Below, piece after piece: positions 51,365 through 61,597 of a DNA stretch of 64,000 nt (position 1 is the first letter of the stretch; the number at the start of each line of letters is the position of its first letter). Source of the stretch: Ephydatia muelleri (taxonomy: Eukaryota > Porifera > Demospongiae > Spongillida > Spongillidae); contig JABACO010000001.1 in assembly GCA_013339895.1 (NCBI GenBank), forward strand, positions 11,704,813 to 11,768,812, read 5' to 3'. The position numbers and the translations under genes are program-made. The notes below the pieces were generated by a model that made no database searches, was not told the origin of the DNA, and was given only the letters and a program-made list of their open reading frames with translations.

Positions 51365-52771
51365 GATTCAACATCTGTGGAGGGACATCATATTAATGAA
51401 GTTCATATCAGTATTGCAACAGTTCCCCCCACTTCCTATGTGCTACAATTAGGTACACTAGCTGGGGGTACAACAGATGATTATGCTTCTCATATTCAAA
51501 CCTGTTTTAATGTTATTGTAAGTTCATATGCTGAATATCACAAACTTGACCCAATACAAACCTTGTCAACTACTACTATTCACCACCTGAAGAACACCCT
51601 TACTGACAGAGTAGCAGTGAACCATTGTGTAGTTCAGAGTCTTCAATCATCACTTGACATTGAACTGCCAGAGCTCAAATGCAACGTGCACCCTCTAGAT
51701 GGGATTGCCAAAAGGTGCACAGATCTACTAAAGGTATATGATAAGGAGTATAATATTACTAGTGATACATTTGGAAATGGTTGTTGTGCAGTTAATGTTA
51801 TGTATGCTATGACAAAGATGCGCTTTAAACAAGGTAAATGTGACCCAGGAGGATTTAAACAATATTTGAGGCAAGAAATATCAAGCCTGGAATCATTGTG
51901 CGCTATCTAGGAAACTGATTCCATATTGTATTCCATCTGGGAAAGTGTGTTATACTATTTAAGAGAAAAACTTTTGATCTATTTAGATAGTTCATGTCGT
52001 AATACTACTAGCATGCGATCAGCATTACAGAAGGACTTAATAAATGACAAACTATTACTGCAATTGCAAGCACTTGGCATTATTGGAAAATTAGTGACTG
52101 GGCCTTGGATGAAACAGCTGTATGGAAATCCAGGCATCACTAACCTCAATACTATTTCATACATTAAGACATGTTTACAGTAGGGTGTGTAACCTCCCCT
52201 GCAAAATGAAAATCGATTTTTTTAAAACACTAATCGATTTTTCAGGTTTTTGTGGATCTGAAAATCGATTTTTCCGAATAGTTTAAAAAAACAAAATCGA
52301 TTTTTCCGAATAGGTTTTGCCAAATTTCCTGCCGAATACCTCAATTATAAACTCACCCCACATCACCTACAATCACGTACTCCACTTACAATCATCCTCC
52401 ATTCCCGTTCTCACTAAATGCATATGAAATTTCCCATTAGTACGATTGCGTAATGCTCTCTAATTCCTCCACATACTCAAACAGAGCGCGCATACTTACT
52501 TGAAGTGGGTGAGAAGTCTGTCATTCTGTTTCACTCGCTAGCGCAATACTCAGATATGTTCACTTCGTACCACTGTACAATAAAACAATGCAATACTAGT
52601 ACTACTACATATAAACACAACTCGTGGCATATACTAATGAACTTAGTTACTTACTTGAAGACGACGATAACAGCACCGTACACGCTGTATATTTTGTATC
52701 CCCAATTGATGCACATTAAATATTTTGTATTATATTACTATCTATTTACTCAATTATTAATTGTTATGTAT

Positions 52772-54075
52772 GAACAATATGGCTTTTTGGCTAAGCGCTC
52801 TACTTGCACCCAATTATTAACAACCTTAAATGATTTTACTTTGCTGGCTGACAATAAAATGAGAGTTGATGCTGTATACATTGACTTCGCTAAGGCTTTT
52901 GATTCAGTTTCTCATTCTAAGCTTCTTTTAAAAGCCACATTGTATGGATTTACTTCTCATTTATTGGATTGGTTATCCTCTTTTCTCTCTGATCGGTTTC
53001 AATGTGTATATATTGATGATCTCAGTCCACTCTACTTCCTGTCATAAGTGGTGTGCCTCAAGGCTCTGTTCTAGGTCCTCTACTCTTTCTAATATACATC
53101 AATGACCTTCCTGACTGTCTCACTCCACCTGTAAAGGTGAAAATCTTTGCTGATGATACTAAACTATACTCTGCTCGTTACAGTACAGAAGATCCTGCGT
53201 TCTCAAACTCTCTATCTGAATTTTGTAACTGGTCTTCCAAGTGGCAGCTAAACATTGCTTTTCAAAAATGTAATGTCATCTCGTTTGGAAATCTAGCAGT
53301 CCCATCTATCAAGTATTCTTTATCAAGCGTAGTCTTAGAAGAAGTATCTTCTATTCGTGATCTTGGTGTCTTTCTTTCATCTGATTTAAAGTTTCACATT
53401 CACTGCTCGGCTATTGCTGCTAAAGCACATCATCGATGTGCTCTTCTTTTGAAGGGTTTTCACTCAAATGATGTTTCAATACTTTTACAGCTGTTCACTA
53501 CCTATGTTAGGCCACTTCTTGAGTCAAACACTCAGGTGTGGAATCCATGGCTTCATCAAGACATTCATTCCATTGAAAAGGTCCAACGCTTCTTTACTAG
53601 AGCTGTTTGCAGAAGAGCTAAGCTTTCATATATGGATTATGGCACTCGGCTAAGAAATTTAAATCTTCAATCTCTTGAATATCGCAGGGTATTCTTTGAC
53701 CTAGTGATGTGTTACAAGATAGTGTTTCACCTTGTTGATGTCGATGTATCTGACTTCTTTGTTATCAACTCTCATGTTCATTTTACCAGAGGAAACCACT
53801 TTAAGCTCAAGTCCAGATCATTACCACATCATAATTTTCGTCTAAACTTTTTTTCAGAACGTGTCATACCAATTTGGAACTCTTTGCCCAACTCAGTGGT
53901 GTCTGCATCCTCCGTCTGTGCATTTAAAGCTCATCTGAGTCATGTTGACCTTACCCCCTTTTGTAAACTATTCCCTTATAAATAGTTTAGGCAGTTTATA
54001 AGTGCATTTCCTGATGCCATTACTTGCCTTTTTGGTGTAAATTTACCAAATAAATTATTATTATTATTATTATTA
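52772..54075 (+). mobile_element. 5'-truncated non-LTR retrotransposon inside the hAT element
   Basis: It starts within RT at EQYGFLAKRSTCTQLL. It includes [38 protein letters not shown] and the active site KIFADDTKLYSARYS, and ends with the usual C-terminal region (ERVIPIWNSLPNSVVSA). It closes with AATAAA-like sequence and an (ATT)n tail at 54050-54078. A direct repeat TTATGTAT at 52764-52771 and 54076-54083 is the likely target duplication. One frameshift lies at about 53040. The RT box FADD is intact. It is the same family as the fragment at 20091-21905. Confidence 0.88.
53053..53985 (+). pseudogene. Reverse transcriptase C-terminal half of the inner non-LTR element
   Basis: The 310-codon frame (no ATG requirement for this truncated copy) carries the FADDTK catalytic box, the thumb (WQLNIAFQKCNVISFG), IRDLGVFLSSDLKFHIHCS and the downstream region YVRPLLESNTQVWNPWLHQD. 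It stops at 53983. The upstream frame (52772-53046) is joined through a single-base shift. Confidence 0.85.
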
Positions 54076-55223
54076 TTATGTATAAATAGTAAAAACAACA
54101 GTGACGTAGCTATATGTATAGCTCTAATTATCACGGTATAAACAGATATTCGAATGATGGACGAATTGTCGATGCTGACGACGAATACCTACCTCCGAAT
54201 GGAGAAACATAAACCGGTTATTTCGAATAGATAAAATTCACTAATCGACTAAGTTGACGGATAGGTTTTTGCGAATATCCGAATAACCCGAAGAACCTGA
54301 TAACCGGCTACACACTCTAGTTTACAGTACCTAAAATCATTAAAGGATTGCCCATTACTTGTCTTAACAACATGTACAGATAGATTTGGATAGAGAGACA
54401 GATGTTATACTGCAGTGTTTACAAAGTAATTTTAATTTAATGAATGCACTGGCAAAAGCAAGCTTGAATGAAATTTTGTTCCGACTTATAACTGGTATCA
54501 TAGAAGTAATTGAACGACAAATGTATGATTACATTGAGGGTAATGTATCCAACATTCCAACACCTATGGCAAGTCAAACGCTCTCTGCCCCTGCACATAA
54601 CATGTTTGCAGAGAAAACTCTTCGATTAGCTGATTATCATTTTAGAAATGCACATAATGTGAAAATTGGGTTTGTTGATGCAAAGGTTAAGTCTAAAATA
54701 AAAAAAAGGTTACCTTGGCTTTGTTCAAAACCTCACAATGAGCAGGAAGAAATTATTAAATGTTGTATAGGACAGGCTCAAAAGATGAAGTTGCTTATTC
54801 ACACCCATGAACTAAATATTGCTAAGGAGAAGCATAAACGGCTATTGGAAAGAGACCAGATAAAAGATAGCAGTTGTCGAAGAAAGTTACAAAACTAAAT
54901 ACAGAGTGTTGCAGAAGGCAATGCAGAATTGTGCATAGAGTTTCCAGAGATGGATGAATCCCACATAGACATTACAAAAGCAATTCTTGGCAATCCAGAA
55001 GTGATTGATGGACTCTACTTTGAACATTTATGGTTTGTTAACGAAGAAAATGTATTACCAAGGTAAAATTGTAACAGTAAAGTTATCTAACAATTGTAAA
55101 GTGTATAAGGTAACTGCTAAACGAGGCAGCAGTCAAGAAGAGATGATGTTTTCAATGACTCTATATGTATTCTTAGTTGTCTATATTACAGATGATTTGT
55201 TCATTAGTGAAATTGATGTATAA

Positions 55224-55719
55224 CACTGTTCTATGCTTCTTATGTGTGTGCAAGACTTGTAAAAAAATTTGATGTGATTATATTATAGATTGTAGTTGCT
55301 ATAGCGAAGAGAACAAAATCCGTCACAATTGTTTATGCGCTACCTCATGGATTACCATTGCCGCAAAATCCAATGTTAGGATCGCTATAACTTTGTCGCT
55401 ACTTACGCAAATGCCACGTTTCATATATCATTTTAATTCATTTAATTTGCTCTTTAAGTCAGTACCAAACTTAGTGCAAAATATTGCGTTTGAAAAAAAA
55501 AATACCCGTACCTAATACAGTGGTGTGTACGCATTGCGAAGAACTGCCCTCTAATACTGCATGAGTTGTAGGCATCAGGAGAATAAGTTTCACAACAAAC
55601 TAGATTTTGTTCTATCTTGTAATGCAGTTTTGGGTCCTTTAGATAGTAGGGCTCAGCTGTGCTCTTATCAAACCGCAGGGGTCATATTCGTGGTGGGCAT
55701 GCTGCATGAGGTCTCAAAC
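55224..55719. other. No gene recognised
   Basis: No open frame with motifs is seen. An A-run occurs at 55493-55502. Confidence 0.4.
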
Positions 55720-56640
55720 ATAAAGTGAAAGTTAGGGTTGTCTAATCACTTCTCAGAGCAGCTCAAAACAATCTCTTTTATATCAATACACAGTTTGAAC
55801 CTTCTATGTGCCTCAACTGCTGACATAACTGTGGACTGCATTGCTTTACTTGTGTTGTCCGTGTGTTTTAGAATTTGTTCTACCTGCATTAGACCAAGCA
55901 GGAAATCATTTTGGAAGCCACTCCATTAATTCGTATCTTCACTTCAGACTCCTTTACTATATCTATAATGCTTCTGCCCAAGTAGCATTTAATGCATCAT
56001 AGTTAAGATGTATTCTTTCTACGGATCCAGCTGGAACCTCAGGTGAAAGTTCATCATGTAACTTAGGAAAGATGCTATCTCTTCTGGAGGAGCATTTCAG
56101 AACATTGCTGTGCATGATCTAATGCATCTGTCAAACATGTAATGCTTTTTGATACAGTCAAATTCAGGCTGTGTCCACAGTAATGTAAATACAATGCACG
56201 AGGTTATTCAGTTTGTATTGTTCTAGCAACAGCTTTCATATTTGAGGCTCCATCATAGCACTGGGCTTGACACATTTAGTCACAGATTCATTCAAAAAAG
56301 TGTAGTGTGAGCAGGTCTGCAACTGGTTAAATCAGGCCGAACATCCTGCTTACCAATATGGCAATAAAATCCCATGTGTTTGAACACCCATCTTAAAACA
56401 CAATGACTTCTTCGTTGGATGAATTTGTAACTTCATCTAATTCAAGGGCTTGACTCTCTATTTTACGCTAATGCTATGAACTCATTCTGAATGTCGTGGT
56501 CACTGTATTTATGCTCTTCCATTGCATTATTTCCTAAATGTTTGTATCATCTTTGGCACGAAGGAGCAGTAATTGGTGAAAGGTTAAACAATCTTCACAA
56601 TCCCAATTGCCATCCTGATTTAACCCTCTAAATGGTAGAG
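55720..56640 (-). pseudogene. Degraded hAT-family transposase, minus strand
   Basis: Read leftwards, short frames give LELDEVTNSSNEEVIVF, CYDGASNMKAVARTIQTE (about 56270-56210) and LYLHYCGHSLNLTVS (about 56195-56150), then DALDHAQQCSEMLLQKR. 'C.DGASNM' and 'hHC..H.LNL' are signatures of hAT transposases of the ZMYM/DUF4371 type. Many stops and shifts interrupt it. No terminal repeats could be found nearby. It is unrelated in sequence to the non-autonomous hAT at 52181. Confidence 0.6.
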
Positions 56641-56940
56641 TGCTCCCGCTAATTAAGACGAATTTCGACCTTTGTCCACATGTATCCGCACGGGCTTACA
56701 CGATGCCTTTTTTTTTTTCAACCAGGAATGACCCCGTATCACTGTGAGTAGCTATAAAAGAGAGAAGTTATTTTCTTAGAAAGAACTATAGAAGTTTTGC
56801 TGAGCGGGGGTCTAGTCCGCTTATTGTGACGAACACGCGCATAATTCATCAGCTGTTACAAACAGCTTTGACAGAATAGATCTATGGCTACATCTGTAGC
56901 AACAGCGCAAATTCGTTGGATAGATAAATGTAAGATAGAT

Positions 56941-57695
56941 GGAACGTTCTATACGAAATGGGTCTTGTGGATTTTATTTATAACGTAAATCGATATATCT
57001 TCCGAAATATTAACGCTATCGGGTTCCTATTTTTAACACAACATACCACACCATGACTGTATGTGAAAATCCATTTTGGTGTCTTACACATGCGGGGTAC
57101 CGACGTTTCAAGGTCCGATACCCCGTAGTGTTCAAAACGCCACATCTTCAGGTAGGAGTGTCTAAATCGATTCAAAATAGGTACCTATGTAGAAGGGTCC
57201 TACTGCTATTGATTTGTTCTGTTTCGTTAATTTTTGCTTTATCCGTTATGGAGATATAAGTGTGCAAAGAAATGGCATATTTCCCGGGCGTTACGCGCCA
57301 TTAACGTATTACGACTGGACATCCTCGTAATACGTTAATGGCGCGTAACGCCCGGGAAATATGCAATTTCTTTGCACACTTGTATCTCCATAATGGATAA
57401 AGCAAACATTAACGAACAGAACAAATCAATAGCGGTAAGACCCTTCTACATAGGTACCTATTTTGAACCGATTTGGACACTCCTACCAGAAGATGTGGCC
57501 CTACTGGTATCGGACCTTGAAACGTCGGTACCCCGCATGTGTAAGACACCAAAATGGATTTTCCCATATAGTAATGGTGTGGTATGTTGTGTTAAAATAG
57601 GAATCCGATAGCGTTAATATTTCGGAAGATATAATGATTTAAATTTTATGTTATAAAATAAAATCCACAAGACCCATTTTCGTATAGAACGTTCC
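56941..57695. mobile_element. 755-bp fold-back (palindromic) element
   Basis: Left arm 56941-57314 and right arm 57325-57695 are inverted copies with scattered mismatches. They meet around a 10-nt loop (CTGGACATCC). The ends are GGAACGTTCTATACG and its complement, and AGAT flanks both sides (56937-56940 and 57696-57699). The inner 45 bp or so, including CCCGGGCGTTACGCGCCATT, look perfectly paired. No protein is encoded that I would support. Confidence 0.88.
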
Positions 57696-57775
57696 AGATA
57701 CATAGATAGATACATAGATACATGTACATAAATTTTTATACATGTGCATAATATAGAAACATAGATACATGTAAG
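57696..57775. repeat. Irregular ATACATAG/TACATG microsatellite
   Basis: GATACATA and TACATGTA units recur right after the fold-back element. Confidence 0.6.
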
Positions 57776-57918
57776 CAGTCAACGATGTATAGACGAGTAG
57801 GACCCATTTGAAACTTTCCCCTTTGCGACAGAGTTTAGGCTATGACCCTTGCTGTATCGCATTGCGAATAAATGCTGGATTTCGCTTAACCTACAGCCCT
57901 GCGATGACATGCATATTT

Positions 57919-57979
57919 CAGACACAAGCACGTGATTGCAGATTGCAGATTGCCAATCTGGAATCACATGCTTGTGCCA
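57919..57979. repeat. Imperfect palindrome, about 24-bp arms
   Basis: CACAAGCACGTGATTGCAGA pairs with the inverse of GGAATCACATGCTTGTG across a short AGATTGC-rich centre. It might be a MITE end or a structured site. Confidence 0.5.
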
Positions 57980-59503
57980 CAGAAAGCAATGCAATCGGCA
58001 GCCCTGGAAAATTATGGTATCAGTTATACGGATTCTGCACGTTGTGGCCGATTGTGATATCGCTCTATAATGAAGTGCGTCTCTACAGGGTCGTACATTG
58101 GTATACAGCTACCTAGATTTGTGCGCATCCAGGCTGAAAGTAACAAAAACAGAATCCACACTCTTGGCACTTTTAACATATCACAAAGCTTCTATAAAAA
58201 CATCGTTTGCGTTAAAACGTTACGCAAACATAAACATTGATCGTAACGAATTGAGAGGTAATGGTGACCTTTCGAGTACCGTGAGCTCCAGAACGATCAG
58301 CATCGCAGTTTTTAATATTAATACAGTCACAGACATAGCGGGATCTTTTCCGTCCTGCATTTTGGAAAAGATGTGTAGTTTCTGCAATACGTAAGCAAGC
58401 GTGAGTAATATTTCACATCCTTAACTTCATCCTGAAACGTGTGTCCTGCATTCAATATATCGACTGGAGACCAGATAATCTTTCACACATGCTGTGCACA
58501 AAAACTGATTTTAATAGCTAATACATAGAAAGCAGCGCTACACTTTTAACTACTCCAGTTTAACGCTCAAATGAATGGTACTCTTTAATAATGTTACTTG
58601 ATCATATAACGTAACAAATGCTGAAAAGTAATAAACAATTGAGTAGACAGCTCATTCTTAATGCACTGTTGAAGTGTTAGACCATTTTACTTTGTGCAGG
58701 TATATAAAACAGGCTAGTCTCTATAGGATAGTTGTGAGCACAATTTGTATGTAACTTTTTTTCATACTGTAATGTCTATGTTGTGTTTTTATGGAAATAG
58801 GATCTAAAATGAATAGCAACTATAACACTCAAACGAACAAACTCGCAAACAAAACTACCAGAAAAAAACTGAACATGAGGCTATTTCTAATTAACACACT
58901 CCCTACGCATGCATGTTTGCCGAATGTGGTGCTGGTCACCACAACAGTCTATGTAAAATTTGAAGTCCCTCGGTAGCAAGATCATGCAGGATCATGCATG
59001 CATGAATTGCTTGTAAGATTCTTGCATTAAAAGATATGATCTGTGTATAAGATAGTCTTACATCATTCGCCAAAAGATCCATAGCATGATCATGAATTAT
59101 TTTATACCTTGAGTACAGTATTACGCTATGTGGATGTGTTAAGTGGCCGACTGGGTGGCTTTCATCCGCTCCAGTTATACTACCATCTTGCGATCTCACA
59201 GTTCTTCATGTCCAGCAATTCATGTTGATTGGCTTACGATACTGTATGTAATTTGCCATTCGCTCACTTACTTGCACATGGTGCCACATTCACTATAGGA
59301 TAGTGTTTTCACTTTTGTCGATGACTGGTTTACAGTGTTCTTTCTCTGATATTGGTCTCACAGTAGATCATTTTCTGCCCATGCCAATTAGTTGAGATAA
59401 ATGGTACCGCCTATTTCTGAATTATTAAATATTTGTTACACTCAAAAGAATAGAGCCTCACTATGCAAAAGTGTCAGCCCAAATCAACGAGTATATAGTA
59501 ATA
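57980..59503. other. No gene recognised
   Basis: Several short frames are open, but none shows a motif, splice context or neighbour that supports a gene. The stretch lies downstream of the receptor gene and may include its 3' flank. Confidence 0.45.
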
Positions 59504-61597
59504 CTAGTTATGCAGTGACTTCACCCTGATCACCAACACCAATGCAACTAGGATCAGAGTGCCCACGGCCACAGCCACCACTATCCCAGTAATCTGAACA
59601 GCATCTGTGGGAAGGGAGACGGGGAAGGACTTCATAAGGCCCAAAATGTATCATTATTGGAAGTTAACTCTTACCATCCTTCTGCAGACTTACCCCTGTT
59701 AGGTGTAGATGTAAGCGTTGAGACTGCCAACGGGAAAGAGATAACATTGTTGCTGGATCAATGTCATATCATCATGAATATCATAACATGGATGAACTTA
59801 CCTGGAGAAGTTGGCACTGATTGTGATGCAGAAGATGAAGATGTTGCAGAAACGAAACTGAAAATATCTTCACACCTCCAACCACTTGACCAGCACAGCT
59901 ATTAGAGTTAGAGTTAGTAGCTGCTGCCTTGCAGTAGTATGTTTGATTGCTACTAAGACCTTGTAGGGAGACTCTAACACTTGGTCCATTATTAGAGGAA
60001 AAGTACCCAAACCCAGATAAACCAAATGGAACATAGGGATCAGTACTGCAGCACACCATACAGAAGTGGGAGGAACCATCCAGAAATGTGCAGGTGATGG
60101 TAGCAATTTCCCCATTCGCATTGAACTGACTAACTTTGAGAACAGCGGTTGGGACACCTTTAAGTGAATGTATTGCAAGACATGGTGACATTAAATACAA
60201 ATCCGCACTGAAACTCACTCTGCATGGTCACATATGGCTGTCCAATCTGGCTTAGTCTGTTCCTACAAGCCACTGATACATTGTAAGAGCTAATGTTGGC
60301 TCTAGAAATGCTCTGAATATAGGAGCAAGAATGGATGTTGCAATTGCTGGCATTTACTACAGACATGTCAGTTGAAGTACCAGAAGTGACCACCACTGTG
60401 TACTGAGGGACACTACAGCTCTGTGCGGAGAAAGACATCATGTTTCAATACATCAAAACAATCATGATCACCTGTCTGTGTGTCCACAGCAGCTCCACAT
60501 CATGCACGCTGTTGTTCCAATACAGGACAGTGATCACATGAACATCCATTGGAGCACAGGGTACTAAAAAATGGTCTGTTTAGTACCGTATCTATATGCA
60601 CACAAAGCACAAACATATACACACTCACATGTTTGCACACTAATACTGCTGCTGTTGCTGGGGCCTGCACAATTGATGGCTGTAACATTGACCGTGTAGT
60701 TTGTACTATCAACCAGATTTCCAATGGTCATCATTGTTGTACCACCACCTATGCTCCATACACCCACTGTGGTCTCAGAGGTGGGGTTAGTTACACTGAT
60801 AGTGTAACTTGAAGCATTATCCCCACTAGTAGCTGGCACCCATTGGATTGTCAGCAGGTTGGTACATTGCACGGAAGACACAGTACTGGGTGGACTGGGT
60901 GGGCCTACAGCATAATTACATATTAATGAGACTGGTTGCAATTTTTTTAAAAATTCAAACACTTGTATGTTGTACTAATCCTTTAGTCATGTCAGTACCC
61001 TCTCACCCCACACACACACATCACAACACATTTAATTCAACTCACTAATAACCCTCAGAGTCACTGCTGCAGTGTCAACCGGAGGCATGGATGTAAGGTC
61101 AGTGCACATTAACTTCACACTCTGAAGGGTGGGGTCAACCAGGATGTGGAGCTGTGAGGTGGTGCAGCTGTCACTGACTCCCGAGGTGGGGTGGAAATTG
61201 AACGCTTGTAAATATGGACCACAATTGCCACTTGATGCCGGGACACCCTCGCCATCACATGGTGGAGTCTGCGACAGGCGAATGCCATTTCCATTACAAA
61301 GCGCAGCATCAGAATTAAAACTCCACTGCGTTATGGAATTTGTTCCTCGGACTACACACTTGCATTCAACTTTTGATCCTGCACAAATAGGCAAGTCGAG
61401 TGGAGGACTGCATTTGAGTTGTATTGACTCTGCGGTGTTTATGTATATGGCCACTGAAAGAATATGTTTCCACAAGAGAAACAGAGAAATATGATAAACA
61501 CTATTTGTATATACTTCTGTGTTATAGCTACATAGGGCTATTCCATTTATTGATTGTACAGGCCGGGAAGCTCACCACAATAAATCAGCAAAGCCAT
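59504..61597 (-). CDS. Single-pass membrane protein with Ig-like and FN3 domains, eight exons
   Basis: Exons on the minus strand are 61576-61597, 61046-61453, 60629-60904, 60472-60563, 60219-60420, 59802-60157, 59675-59695 and 59504-59604; introns are 51-141 bp with GT-AG ends. Start is MALLIYC, which with the next exon (VAIYINTAES) forms a signal peptide. Exon 2 is Cys-rich and Ig-like (KVECKCVVRG ... WSF). Exon 3 is a fibronectin III domain (NLLTIQWVPATSGD ... TNYTVNVTAIN). Exons 4-5 make a second FN3-like domain, exon 6 a third with a Ser-rich stalk. The last exon holds the membrane helix IVVAVAVGTLILVALVLVI and a tiny tail, RVKSLHN. All junctions are in phase except that exon 6 needs one more base to reach the Ser-rich frame (SATSSSSASQSVPTSPG). 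A 7-bp alternative for exon 7 would avoid this. About 492 residues. Probably a cell-surface receptor or adhesion protein; ligand unknown. Confidence 0.8.

Larger units (their letters stand above)
52181..54319. mobile_element. hAT-type non-autonomous transposon (8-bp TSD)
   Basis: The element starts TAGGGTGTGTAACC and ends GGCTACACACTCTA (inverted: TAGAGTGTGTAGCC), and is flanked by direct GTTTACAG duplications at 52173-52180 and 54320-54327. An 8-bp duplication and such ends fit the hAT superfamily. Subterminal AATCGATTTTT motifs recur four times (52211-52312) on the left. No transposase is encoded. A 1.3-kb non-LTR retrotransposon lies inside. Removing the element with one duplication restores the host reading frame. 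Confidence 0.85.
51365..55223 (+). pseudogene. Transposase-like gene of unknown family, split by a hAT insertion
   Basis: Part 1 (51365-52180) reads STSVEGHHINEVHISIA, LGTLAGGTTDDYASHI, GNGCCAVNVMYAMTKMRFKQ, then a stop at 51908 and DLINDKLLLQLQALGIIGKL, VTGPWMKQLYGN. Part 2 (from 54328) continues without a gap in the frame once the hAT element and one 8-bp duplication are removed (CLQ joins YLKSLKDCPLLVL). It then shifts frame near 54391 to ETDVILQCLQSNFNLMNAL, SAPAHNMFAEKTLRLADYHF, IGFVDAKVKSKIKKRL and, further on, NVYYQGKIVTVKL. The pattern recurs in many uncharacterised invertebrate proteins and 'D.TS..G.HINEVH' could be part of an RNase H-like transposase fold. I cannot name it. Confidence 0.5.

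Noticed and set aside
54050-54078. (ATT)n run as an independent microsatellite
   Set aside because: It is the 3' tail of the non-LTR retrotransposon, lying directly before the TTATGTAT duplication.
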